From Aureicoccus marinus (GTDB lineage: Bacteria; Bacteroidota; Bacteroidia; Flavobacteriales; Flavobacteriaceae): a DNA stretch of 64,000 nucleotides. Positions 51,870-60,354 of the stretch are shown piece after piece. Below the pieces are notes generated by a model. The model saw nothing but the letters and a program-made list of their open reading frames with translations, made no database searches and was not told the origin of the DNA. The stretch is from positions 15,840 to 79,839 of the forward strand of contig NZ_MQVX01000001.1 of assembly GCF_002954325.1 (NCBI RefSeq), in the 5' to 3' direction. Position 1 is the first letter of the stretch, and each line of letters starts with the position of its first letter. The translations under genes and the position numbers were made by a program.

Positions 51870-53031
51870 TTATTTTCGACTAACCACTTTCACGGTCCCG
51901 GTCACCTTACGCGCAATGCTCATGCCCTTGTTGAAGTCCCGGTTAACAATGGTGATATGCCCCATTTTTCGAAAGGGTCGGGTTTGTTTTTTGCCGTAGA
52001 GGTGTGGAGTAACCCCTTCCATGGCAAGAACCTCATCAAGGTGTTTGTATTCTACCTCCACTTTCGTTGGGTTCTCCGACGAGATTGACCATGATGGCAA
52101 AGGCTTTGCTGCCTGTGTACCCCAAGGGGAGATCGAGGATGGCACGCAAGTGTTGTTCAAATTGATTGGTAAAGCTCCCTTCAATGCTGAAGTGACCACT
52201 GTTATGGGGCCGTGGAGCGACCTCGTTGACCAGTACCTGATCGTCTTTGGTCAGGAACATTTCGACCGCCAAGAGACCGACATGACCATAGGCTTCGGAG
52301 ACCTGTAAGGCCAATTCCTGCGCCTTGTGGGCCAGCTTAGAATCGATATTAGCCGGGCAGATGACGAATTCTACCTGATTCGCTTCCGGGTGAAATTCCA
52401 TTTCGACCACCGGGTAATTGGCGACCTGCCCAGACGGGTTACGTGCAACCACCACCGCTAGTTCGCTTTTAAAATCCACCAACTCTTCAGCAATACATTC
52501 CACATTGGGAAGCCCGTCCAAATCCTCCAACTTACGGATAATCTTTACTCCACGACCGTCGTAGCCCATGGAAGCACTCTTCCAGACAAAAGGCAATTGA
52601 ACGCCTCCGTTGGTCATACTGTCTTTGATTTCTGAGGTGTAGGCAAAACGGGTGAAAGGGGAGGTTGGAATTCCCTTGTCCGTATAAAAAAGCTTTTGAG
52701 TGGCCTTGTTTTGAATGGTCCGCAGGTTCCGTGTCGGCGGATAGACTTTAAGCCCTTCTTCTTCCAGTTTTTCCAAAGCGTCCAAATTGACATTCTCGAT
52801 CTCGATGGTCAACAAATCCAGTCCTTTACCGAATTGGTAGACTGCATCGAAGTCCAGTAGGTCCCCTTGAATAAATTCGTTGCATGCCAGTCGAGAAGGG
52901 GCCTCCGGAGAGGGGTCCATAACCCGGGTATAGACATCCCACTTGCGTGTTTCGTACAGGAGCATTTTGCCCAGCTGTCCACCGCCCAGAATGCCCAGCT
53001 TGAAATCAGAAGAAAAATAGGGTGTACTCAT
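51870..53031 (-). pseudogene. purK: 5-(carboxyamino)imidazole ribonucleotide synthase, frameshifted near 52055
   Basis: The first frame covers the ATP-grasp body: FKLGILGGGQLGKMLLYETR, MGYDGRGVKIIRKLEDLD, AVEMFLTKDDQVLVNEVAPR and PHNSGHFSIEGSFTNQFEQH, then MVNLVGEPNESG before drifting. The second frame gives VEYKHLDEVLAMEGVTPHLY and GKKQTRPFRKMGHITIVNRD, the normal C-terminus. One extra G in the GGAGG run (plus-strand C at 52055-52056) explains the break; the restored protein has 386 aa. PurK makes N5-CAIR from AIR, ATP and bicarbonate. It is the only insertion among the frameshifts in this window. An essential gene in prototrophs, so error is likely. Confidence 0.9.
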
Positions 53032-53117
53032 AGTGCTTTAAAACTCAAAAATACGGTGAATTATACGATTCTTCACTCCTGTCTGCCTAGCTCTACCCGG
53101 GCTGGAATAAAAAAATG

Positions 53118-53125
53118 TATCTTTG
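53118..53125 (+). promoter_or_regulatory. Bacteroidota -7 element (TATCTTTG) before the HPRT-Adk gene
   Basis: TATCTTTG matches TAnnTTTG and lies 23 bases before the TTG proposed as start codon at 53149. No clear -33 box was seen. Confidence 0.55.
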
Positions 53126-53148
53126 TCGACCCCAATGAACAAGCGACC

Positions 53149-54261
53149 TTGATTAAACTTCACGACTCTTATTTCGAGCTTTTTCTCTCGGAGGAAGAAA
53201 TCCAGGAGGCCGTTGGCAGCCTGGCCGAGAAAATTGCGGCGGATTACAAGGATGAGGTTCCCATTTTTGTGGGAGTCCTCAACGGCTCTTTTATGTTCGT
53301 TTCGGACTTTTTAAAGGCCTATCCGCACGATTGTGAAGTTAGTTTTGTCAAGCTCAGTTCATACCAGGGACTCACTTCCACCGGCATCGTTGAAACCCTG
53401 TTGGATGTTTCGGAAGATATTGACGGTCGAAGTGTGGTGATTTTGGAAGATATCATCGATACAGGGCGGACCTTGCAGGAATTGGTGCATCTCTTTACCA
53501 ATACCAATGTAAAGGAGTTCCGCATTGCCTCGTTGTTTTACAAGTCCGAAATCTACAATGGAGAGTACAATATCGACTATGTGGGCTTGGAGATTCCAAA
53601 CCGCTTCATAGTTGGTTATGGATTGGATTATAATGAATTGGGGCGGAATTTAACCGCTGTTTATCAGTTAAAACAAACCGATATGATGAATTTGGTGATT
53701 TTCGGGAAACCTGGGGCCGGTAAAGGTACCCAAGCCGGAATCCTAAAAGAAAAATACAACCTGGTCCATATTTCTACCGGAGATCTTTTCCGCTACAATA
53801 TGAAGAACAAAACTGCACTGGGGCAGTTGGCTCAGTCCTACATCGATGCGGGCGATTTGGTTCCTGATCAGGTCACCATTGATATGCTGCAGGAAGAAGT
53901 GGAGCGCAACCCGGAAGCTGCCGGATTCATTTTTGATGGCTTTCCGCGAACCACTGCTCAGGCCGAAGCCTTGGACCAGTTCTTGGAATCCAAAGGGATG
54001 ATGGTCAATGGTTGTGTTGCGCTGGAAGCGGATGATGAGGTGCTTACTCTGCGTCTACTCGAAAGAGGAAAGGAAAGTGGACGTTCGGATGATCAGGACG
54101 AGTCCAAGATCCGCAACCGCTTTGCGGAGTACAACGAAAAAACAGCGCCGCTAAAGGATTACTATACCAATCAAGGAAAATTCCACAGCATTAGTGGTAT
54201 CGGAGCTATTGAAGAAATCACTGAGCGCTTAAGTGCGATCATTGATCAATTGCCCAAGTAA
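53149..54261 (+). CDS. adk: Hypoxanthine phosphoribosyltransferase-adenylate kinase fusion
   Basis: A 370-aa bifunctional protein. Residues 1-180 are an HPRT: LHDSYFELFLSEEEIQEAVG, IFVGVLNGSFMFVSDFLK, the PRPP loop VVILEDIIDTGRTLQEL and VGYGLDYNELGRNL. Residues about 182-370 are adenylate kinase: MNLVIFGKPGAGKGTQAGIL (P-loop), HISTGDLFRYNMKNKTALGQ, GFIFDGFPRTTAQAEALD and the short LID with RSDDQDESKIRNRF. The start is proposed at TTG 53149 (MIKLHDSYF), since frames upstream cross the promoter and purK. The two steps recycle purine bases and AMP. obgE follows after 23 bases. Confidence 0.92.
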   Translation: MIKLHDSYFELFLSEEEIQEAVGSLAEKIAADYKDEVPIFVGVLNGSFMFVSDFLKAYPHDCEVSFVKLSSYQGLTSTGIVETLLDVSEDIDGRSVVILEDIIDTGRTLQELVHLFTNTNVKEFRIASLFYKSEIYNGEYNIDYVGLEIPNRFIVGYGLDYNELGRNLTAVYQLKQTDMMNLVIFGKPGAGKGTQAGILKEKYNLVHISTGDLFRYNMKNKTALGQLAQSYIDAGDLVPDQVTIDMLQEEVERNPEAAGFIFDGFPRTTAQAEALDQFLESKGMMVNGCVALEADDEVLTLRLLERGKESGRSDDQDESKIRNRFAEYNEKTAPLKDYYTNQGKFHSISGIGAIEEITERLSAIIDQLPK

Positions 54262-54284
54262 GCGACTCACTTATTTAATTTCTC

Positions 54285-55301
54285 ATGACCGAAGGCAACT
54301 TTGTTGACTACGTTAAAATCCATGTGGCTTCCGGAAAAGGAGGGCAGGGATCGACGCATTTGCGGCGTGAGAAGTTCGTGGCCAAAGGAGGTCCGGATGG
54401 AGGAGATGGTGGCCGCGGAGGGCACGTCTTGGTCCGGGCAAATAAAAACCTCTGGACCCTGCTAAACTACAAGTTCAAGCGGCATTTTAAGGCTGGGCAT
54501 GGGGAACATGGCGGAAAAAGCAACAGTACAGGAGCCCAAGGAGAAGACATCATTTTGGAGGTCCCATTGGGTACGGTTATCCGAGATACAGAAACCAATA
54601 CTGTACTCTATGAAATTACTGAAGAAGGGCAGGAAGAAATCCTTCTTCCTGGAGGCTTAGGAGGAAAAGGAAACTCCCACTTCAAATCTCCGACAAACCA
54701 AACCCCACGTTATGCTCAACCTGGACGTCCGGGTGAAGAAAAAGACATCACCCTCGAGTTAAAGGTGCTGGCTGATGTAGGTTTGGTGGGCTTTCCGAAT
54801 GCCGGAAAATCGACCTTACTCTCGGTATTGACGGCAGCCAAACCCAAAATTGCGGACTATCCTTTTACCACCCTCAAACCCAATCTCGGTATTGTTAAGC
54901 ACCGTGGATTTCACAGCTTTGTGATGGCTGATATTCCCGGGATTATTGAAGGGGCGGCCGAAGGAAAAGGCTTGGGACACTATTTTTTGCGGCATATCGA
55001 ACGCAATGCGACCCTTTTGTTCTTGCTACCGGCCGATAGTCCAGACTTACGTAAAGAATACGAGGTGCTTCTTTCTGAATTGGAGCGCTACAATCCGGAG
55101 ATGCTCGACAAGAGCCGTTTGGTGGCCATCAGCAAAACGGACCTCTTGGATGAAGAATTAGAGAGCATGCTCAAAGAGGAGGTTCGCGAAACCTTTAAAG
55201 ATGTCCCGGTACACTTTATTTCTTCTGTTGCCCAACAGGGTTTACAGCCGCTTAAAGACGCCTTGTGGGAAATTATCAGCCCGGATAAGAACGCGGAATA
55301 G
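54285..55301 (+). CDS. obgE: GTPase Obg
   Basis: A 338-aa ribosome-associated GTPase. The glycine-rich Obg fold is at 1-160 ([40 protein letters not shown]). The G domain follows: G1 [16 protein letters not shown]2 in [15 protein letters not shown]3 [20 protein letters not shown] and G4 AISKTDLL. It takes part in 50S assembly and stress control. The start at 54285 gives [14 protein letters not shown], as in other Bacteroidota. It is in an operon with the HPRT-Adk gene and probably the lipoprotein downstream. Confidence 0.96.
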   Translation: MTEGNFVDYVKIHVASGKGGQGSTHLRREKFVAKGGPDGGDGGRGGHVLVRANKNLWTLLNYKFKRHFKAGHGEHGGKSNSTGAQGEDIILEVPLGTVIRDTETNTVLYEITEEGQEEILLPGGLGGKGNSHFKSPTNQTPRYAQPGRPGEEKDITLELKVLADVGLVGFPNAGKSTLLSVLTAAKPKIADYPFTTLKPNLGIVKHRGFHSFVMADIPGIIEGAAEGKGLGHYFLRHIERNATLLFLLPADSPDLRKEYEVLLSELERYNPEMLDKSRLVAISKTDLLDEELESMLKEEVRETFKDVPVHFISSVAQQGLQPLKDALWEIISPDKNAE

Positions 55302-55318
55302 CGTATCTTTATAAGGCT

Positions 55319-55849
55319 ATGAGTCGTTTATTTCTGCCCTTTATTTTTCTACTCTTATTGACCTCCTGTTCTGCCGTTTCGGTTCGAACGGATTACGATG
55401 CAGACGCCCCCTTGTCTGAAGTCCGCACCTATCAATACCAAAATGAAGGTCCTACTGGACTGAGCGAATTGGACGAAAGACGCTTGTACCGCATGATGGA
55501 TTCCGTATTGACCAGCAAGGGTTGGCGCAAGAAGCCCCTGCCGGATGTGATCATCGACGTACAAGCTGAATTGGTGGAATCCTCTGGCAATGCGGTGGGC
55601 GTTGGGGTCGGCGGTACCGGTGGCCAGGTAGGTGGCGGTGTGCAAGTGGGTATTCCTCTGAATGGACGTTCCCAAAAACGACGAATAACCTTTTTGGTGG
55701 TGGATTTTCGCGAACAAGAAGTGATTTGGGAGGCAAGAGCGCTTGGCCCCTTCAGCGAAAACTGGAAACCATCCCAAAGAGAGGAGCAGCTTAGAAATTT
55801 GGTTTTAAGGACATTAGACAAGTATCCTTTCGAATCTAACACCCCTTAA
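55319..55849 (+). CDS. DUF4136 domain lipoprotein
   Basis: A 176-aa lipoprotein with signal peptide FLPFIFLLLLTSCSA. The domain fits DUF4136: VRTDYDADAPLSEVRTYQYQ, LDERRLYRMMDSVLTSKGWR, PDVIIDVQAELVESSGN, a Gly-rich turn, then RRITFLVVDFREQEVIWEAR. Function unknown; these proteins are usual envelope components of Proteobacteria and Bacteroidota. It starts 17 bases after obgE. Confidence 0.88.
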   Translation: MSRLFLPFIFLLLLTSCSAVSVRTDYDADAPLSEVRTYQYQNEGPTGLSELDERRLYRMMDSVLTSKGWRKKPLPDVIIDVQAELVESSGNAVGVGVGGTGGQVGGGVQVGIPLNGRSQKRRITFLVVDFREQEVIWEARALGPFSENWKPSQREEQLRNLVLRTLDKYPFESNTP

Positions 55850-56085
55850 TTCTCCTTTTTTCGGTTTCGGTCGATTCTTTTGACCGTTCACTCCAAGCTT
55901 TTGACCGCTGGTCATAATTTCATTGATGTCCGCTGGCTTCTGCAATAGATTTGTCTCGTAATCAATCATCAAAACGAACATGTTTATCCTATTCAAGTTA
56001 CTTATCAGTCTGATATTGAATGTTATATTTTGAAACATCAATCGTCTATAAAGAACAATCATCAATCAATCAAAATCGATCAATC

Positions 56086-56265
56086 ATGAAAAATTTAGAT
56101 GCCACCAAAAAAACTGTTTTAGCTATTGGAGCCCTTAGTACACTCGCCGGAGTAACCGGTGCAGTGCTAGCCGGAAACCTCTTGGAGTTCTTCTTGCCGG
56201 TCTACGCTGGATTTACGCTAGTGGGTACTGTGGTCTTCCACCGAGGAGAAGCGGCTGTTGCCTAA
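56086..56265 (+). CDS. Small membrane protein of unknown function
   Basis: A 59-aa protein: MKNLDATKKTVLAIGALSTL, then AGVTGAVLAGNLLEFFLPVY, with two closely spaced hydrophobic segments (about 10-32 and 36-52). The start at 56086 follows an AT-rich leader with repeated ATCAATCA. A second small membrane frame and a LytS-type kinase follow on the same strand, so it may be a part of, or target of, that system. I do not recognise a family. Confidence 0.55.
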   Translation: MKNLDATKKTVLAIGALSTLAGVTGAVLAGNLLEFFLPVYAGFTLVGTVVFHRGEAAVA

Positions 56266-56390
56266 TCTCCTACAAAACAGAAAAGAGATCAATCAACTCA
56301 ACCATTGCTGACAAGATTACCGGTGCTTCCCTCTCCAGAAGTGCAATTACCGGAGGTGCCGGTATCTTCAGCCATTTTATTATCCGCCTC

Positions 56391-56501
56391 ATGAAAACTC
56401 AGCCATCCACACTTCGGGTATTTGGTGTTACTTTTGGAACAATCTTGGTCACGTTTGGACTGGGATACGCCTTTGGAACACTCCTGGCGCAATTCATTTA
56501 A
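56391..56501 (+). CDS. Small 36-residue membrane peptide upstream of the LytS-type kinase
   Basis: ATG at 56391 opens MKTQPSTLRVFGVTFGTILV, then TFGLGYAFGTLLAQFI before TAA, one glycine-rich transmembrane helix. The same frame stays open for about 45 codons upstream (ADKITGASLSRSAITGGAGI and SHFIIRL) without an ATG, so a longer protein with an unusual start or an upstream indel is possible. It ends one base before the kinase ATG, so it is coupled to it. Confidence 0.5.
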   Translation: MKTQPSTLRVFGVTFGTILVTFGLGYAFGTLLAQFI

Positions 56502-56502
56502 G

Positions 56503-57561
56503 ATGCGTATTACCCCTCAGACACAGACCCGTGCTTTCTGGATTCTTCAAATCGGAGGCTGGTCCTTTTTAAACTTATTTTCTGCTTTAGCCCTTAAGGG
56601 GATGAGCACCTCCTTTGTATTATTTACGTCGATTGCTGGTACCTTAATAGGCATAGGAGCAACGACACCGCTGCGTTATTTTCTCAAGAGAAAAGTCAAT
56701 TTTAAAAACCCACAGATAGAAGATTTTGTCCGGGCTTCTATATACGTGATAGGGGCTGTGGCCTTATATGCTCTTCTAAACTTTTTAATCGGTTTTACCT
56801 ACGGGAAGTTAGGGCCTGAAATTTCCGAAAAGGAATTGATCTTTTTTAAAAGCTACAACAGCGTTTTCCTGTTGATATTTAGCTCATTGCTGACCGTTGC
56901 GATGTGGGCTATCTGCTACCTGGTAATCAAGTTGTTGATCAATGCCAATCAAGCCCGGATTGAACGTTTGGAGATGAATGATACTTTAAAAGAGGCCCAA
57001 CTCAATACCCTGAAGGGCCAAATCAATCCGCATTTTATGTTCAACAGTTTGAACAATATCCGGGGGTTGATGTTGGAGGATGTGGATCGGGCTCGTGATA
57101 TGCTGACCAAACTTTCAGAAATGCTGCGTTATTCCCTGACCAGCAACTCCCAAAATGGGATTACCGTCGAACAGGAGCTTGACATGGTCCGCAACTATAT
57201 TGAACTTTCTAAGATTCAGTTTGAAGACCGGTTGACATATGAAGAATCCGTGGGGAAGGATTCCAAAGGGGTCCAAATTCCGCCAATGGTCATTCAGTTA
57301 TTGGTAGAGAACGGGGTAAAGCACGGTTTGGGTAACCTCAAGGAAGGGGGGCGTATTCATCTATCCGTAACTAAAAAGGATCAAGATCTGCACATCGAGG
57401 TTCGCAATACCGGAAAACTTCAGATTGCGAAGGATTCCACCCAATTGGGACTTAAGAATATTCGCCAACGCCTCAAACTCCTCTATGGAAACAAGGCCCA
57501 ATTCGAGCTCAAAGAAGAAAGCGACGAGGTAGTGGCCCGCATTGATATTCCGGTCTTATGA
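56503..57561 (+). CDS. LytS-family sensor histidine kinase (His_kinase domain)
   Basis: A 352-aa membrane kinase. About four transmembrane helices (about 12-30, 41-58, 78-100, 120-145) precede a short coiled coil and the His_kinase (PF06580) domain. The phosphorylated His177 is in LKGQINPHFMFNSLNNIRGL, with the N-box VIQLLVENGVKHGLG and G-box LGLKNIRQRLKLLYG. The start at 56503 is chosen because an upstream frame overlaps the small membrane peptide. It forms a pair with the LytTR regulator (4-base overlap). Signal unknown. Confidence 0.92.
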   Translation: MRITPQTQTRAFWILQIGGWSFLNLFSALALKGMSTSFVLFTSIAGTLIGIGATTPLRYFLKRKVNFKNPQIEDFVRASIYVIGAVALYALLNFLIGFTYGKLGPEISEKELIFFKSYNSVFLLIFSSLLTVAMWAICYLVIKLLINANQARIERLEMNDTLKEAQLNTLKGQINPHFMFNSLNNIRGLMLEDVDRARDMLTKLSEMLRYSLTSNSQNGITVEQELDMVRNYIELSKIQFEDRLTYEESVGKDSKGVQIPPMVIQLLVENGVKHGLGNLKEGGRIHLSVTKKDQDLHIEVRNTGKLQIAKDSTQLGLKNIRQRLKLLYGNKAQFELKEESDEVVARIDIPVL

Positions 57562-58292
57562 GCAGCATTCGCGCCGTTATAGTAGAAGATTCTCGCTTGG
57601 CTCGAAATGAGCTCAAGGCTCTTTTGAAAGCCCATTCCGATGTAGAATTGGTTGGGGAAGCCGAAAACGTAGACGATGGTCTGGCTCTTATTCAAAAAGA
57701 GGCTCCGGATTTGCTTTTCTTGGATATCAATATGCCTGAGAAGGACGGCTTCGAATTGCTGGAAATGCTGGACGAAGTTCCCATCACCGTCTTTACCACG
57801 GCCTTTGATGAATACGCCATCAAATCTTTTGAGTACAACGCCTTGGATTATCTGCTGAAGCCCATTAGTGATGACCGATTTGCCAAAGCCTTAGACAAGG
57901 TGAGGTCTCAGATGGCCGGGGAAGAGCAGTCTTCTGACGAAAGCGGCGGCGGCCGTTTAAGCAACCAGAGCCAGATTTTTATCAAAGATGGGGAAGCTTG
58001 CTGGCTGGTGCGAATTGAAGAAATTCAACTTTTCGAAATTGTAGGGAACTACACGCGGGTGCACTTTAAGGAGCATTCTCCACTCTTGTATAAGTCCTTA
58101 CAGCAGATTGAAGATAAGTTGCCAGAGGCCCAGTTCTTCCGGGCCAACCGCCAGCAGATTGTCAATACCGAATTCATTGCCGGAATTACCCCTTGGTTCA
58201 ACGGAAAGCTCAAACTCGAGATGAAAAACGGGGAAGAGGTGGAGGTTTCTCGCCGTCAATCCGCCCAGTTCAAAGACAAGATGAGTTTCTAA
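57558..58292 (+). CDS. LytTR-family response regulator
   Basis: A 244-aa regulator. The receiver has the acidic pair at VEDSRLARNELKAL, the phosphoacceptor Asp56 in LLFLDINMPEKDGFELLEML, and FTTAFDEYAIKSFEYNALDY, followed by a Ser/Gly-rich linker with a LytTR DNA-binding domain (about 137-240: IFIKDGEACWLVRIEEIQLF, FRANRQQIVNTEFIAGI). It acts with the kinase it overlaps. Its stop shares 4 bases with the converging CPBP gene. Confidence 0.94.
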   Translation: MSSIRAVIVEDSRLARNELKALLKAHSDVELVGEAENVDDGLALIQKEAPDLLFLDINMPEKDGFELLEMLDEVPITVFTTAFDEYAIKSFEYNALDYLLKPISDDRFAKALDKVRSQMAGEEQSSDESGGGRLSNQSQIFIKDGEACWLVRIEEIQLFEIVGNYTRVHFKEHSPLLYKSLQQIEDKLPEAQFFRANRQQIVNTEFIAGITPWFNGKLKLEMKNGEEVEVSRRQSAQFKDKMSF

Positions 58293-59043
58293 CTCACGGG
58301 TGGGAGAATGTGGTAGAAAATAAAGTAGTTCATAGCCAGGTTAAAGCCCGCGTGGGCGATGACCGCCGTCCATACCGAATTCGATCCTCTTCTACAAGTC
58401 GAAAACAAGCGTGCCGCCCTGGACATCAAGGCCACCCAAACGAGTGCAGGTATCCATAGGATTTCCCATTGCCCTGCCTGGTAGATGATCCCGAAGTGGG
58501 CCAGGTGAGTTAAGGCAAAGGCCCAGTTGTCAATATAAGCGGCCTTTTTATCGCCGTACTTTTCGGAAAAACAGCGGTGGATAAATCCGCGGTAAAGTAT
58601 TTCTTCGCCTATGGGGCTAAAGACCATGCTGGTCCCCGCAAAAACCAGGAAGTACATCAAGTATTCCTGTGCTCCGGAGAAACTGGCGGGTAGGTCGTAA
58701 CTCTGACTGATGTAGACATACCAATTGCTGATTTCGGACCCGTAGAGTCGATCTCCGGCCCACCAAACGAATGTGCTCAATAGAATGCCAAGTGGCAGAG
58801 CCAAATAAATCCAAAGGTTTTTGCTGGCTTTTTAAGCCCGATTTCTTCCCGCCCGGATTTATTGAGGAGGATGTAGGGCAGCAACCACATGGCAACAAAA
58901 AGCAGAGCCACATAGCGGTAGTCACCTCCTTGATTGGCCCAGAGTACGGCAGCGAACCTCGGTACCCCAAAAAGCAGAATTAAAAACAGACCCAGCGCTG
59001 GGTTGAATTTTAATTGCGAAAAGAGGGACCGAAAGTGATTCAT
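58289..59043 (-). pseudogene. CPBP-family intramembrane protease, frameshifted near 58830
   Basis: The first frame starts MNHFRSLFSQLKFNPALGLF, continues to KSGREEIGLKK and ends early; the second gives NLWIYLALPLGILLSTFVWW and the protease core: MVFSPIGEEILYRGFIHRCF with the Glu-Glu-x3-Arg motif, then WAFALTHLAHFG and TAVIAHAGFNLAMNY. Adding one A to the five-base run at 58829-58833 restores about 251 aa with seven or eight helices. The family are type II CAAX-like proteases. The break is in a homopolymer, so sequencing error is likely. Confidence 0.85.
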
Positions 59044-59047
59044 AGGC

Positions 59048-59833
59048 TTATAATGATTTAAGTAACCCCCCGTCCAAGGGGATTTTGGTTCCAGTGAGAT
59101 AGGAGGCCTTGTCGGAGGCTAAAAAAGCAACCAAGTGACCGTATTCTGCCGGATCTCCAATCCGTTTCATGGGGACTTGGTTTTCCATGGCCTTCCGAAC
59201 CTCGGCCGGGTCTACCCCCATTTTTTTCGCCTTTTGGGCGTTGAGTTGGGCGATGCGATCGGTGTCAAAGTAGCCAGTCAGTATACTGTTTACGGTAATG
59301 CCTTGGGCGGCTACGTCAGTGGCCAGGGTTTTTCCCCAGGTGACTACCGCGGCTCGAATACTGTTAGAAAGGGCCAAATAATTCAAAGGTTCCTGTACAG
59401 AGACGGAAGCCACATTGATGATGCGTCCCCAACCTTGTTTTTGCATATGAGGCAAGACCTCTTGGGTGGTGAAAACGACCGATTTAAAAAGCAAATCAAA
59501 GGCACTTTGGTAGGCTTCTAAATCCTGTTCCAAAGCTCCTCCCCCTGGAGGGCCTTGGGTGTTATTGACCAAAATATCCACCGGGTTAGACAAGAGGTAT
59601 TCTTTGATCTTCTTTTGGTAATCGGATTGCTGGTGGTAATCAATGGCCAGGCAGTGGTGCTTTTGACCTTGATCAGTAGGCAGCTTGTTTATAAGAGCTT
59701 TTAGTTTGTCTTCTGAACGGGCCATCACACAAACAGAGGCTCCGGATTTGGCAAGTTGCTCTGCAATGGCACGACCAATGCCTCGGCTACTGCCTCCCAC
59801 TAGAGCTCGTTTACTCCGTAAATCAATGTGCAT
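59048..59833 (-). CDS. SDR-family oxidoreductase with atypical active site
   Basis: A 261-aa SDR. Cofactor loop ALVGGSSRGIGRAIAEQLAK (GxxxGIG), NNTQGPPGG where the usual motif is NNAG, and IINVASVSVQEPLNYLALSN with the catalytic Ser position kept. The usual Y-x3-K is not present: the aligned segment is LALSNSIRAAVVTW. The C-terminal DGGLLKSL is normal. It belongs to the 3-oxoacyl-ACP-reductase-like group with this altered motif, also common in Bacteroidota. Catalytic activity is therefore uncertain. It lies 4 bases upstream of the CPBP gene on the same strand. Confidence 0.85.
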   Translation of the reverse strand: MHIDLRSKRALVGGSSRGIGRAIAEQLAKSGASVCVMARSEDKLKALINKLPTDQGQKHHCLAIDYHQQSDYQKKIKEYLLSNPVDILVNNTQGPPGGGALEQDLEAYQSAFDLLFKSVVFTTQEVLPHMQKQGWGRIINVASVSVQEPLNYLALSNSIRAAVVTWGKTLATDVAAQGITVNSILTGYFDTDRIAQLNAQKAKKMGVDPAEVRKAMENQVPMKRIGDPAEYGHLVAFLASDKASYLTGTKIPLDGGLLKSL

Positions 59834-59916
59834 AGAATTGGTTTTAATGGGGTAGAGAAAGGCCTCTTCTACAAGAAGCTATTTTACCCCAATTGTTACA
59901 TAATGTGCTCTGGAAA

Positions 59917-60228
59917 TTATTTGTACTCCTCGCGTGCAGGACTAAAAACATCCATCAGTTCGCAGGGCGTCAGGGCTTTGCCTCCGTGTGGAGTGTTGGA
60001 GGGGATGTGAACCACATCTCCTGGGATGTAGACTTTGGTTTTTCCTCCAAGCGTAAATTCAAATTCCCCTTCCACCACGTGCATGATTTGTTCGTGCGGG
60101 TGGAAGTGTTCAGGAACTTCTGCACCTTCTTCGACGGTCCAAAAGGCCCAGCTCATTTTTTCGCCGTGGACGAGTTTACCGTGATAGCCCGGCATTATTT
60201 CTTTGGAAGGGATGTCTTTTAGGTTCAT
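59917..60228 (-). CDS. Cupin domain protein
   Basis: A 103-aa single cupin: MSWAFWTVEEGAEVPEHFHP carries motif 1 (H-x-H-x4-Q, the Glu replaced by Gln, then MHVVEGEFEFTLGG), and motif 2 is YIPGDVVHIPSNTPHGGKAL. The metal ligands are otherwise present. The short size and PHEQIMHVVEG segment match small single-domain cupins of unknown substrate. It is transcribed divergently from the cargo protein at 60355. Confidence 0.88.
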   Translation of the reverse strand: MNLKDIPSKEIMPGYHGKLVHGEKMSWAFWTVEEGAEVPEHFHPHEQIMHVVEGEFEFTLGGKTKVYIPGDVVHIPSNTPHGGKALTPCELMDVFSPAREEYK

Positions 60229-60354
60229 TGTTTTTTATTTGAACTCAAAAGATACCAATAAAAAAAGCCAGCGATTTTATCCATGCTTTACCCTTCAAAA
60301 TTTGGTAATCGTTAACAGTTTCTTAACTTTAACGGTTTAGGAAATTCTGGGGCT

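Noticed and set aside
52867-53148. Upstream extension of the HPRT-Adk frame to an ATG at 52867
   Set aside because: That stretch is antisense to the start of purK and contains the TATCTTTG promoter element; no HPRT family protein has such an extension.
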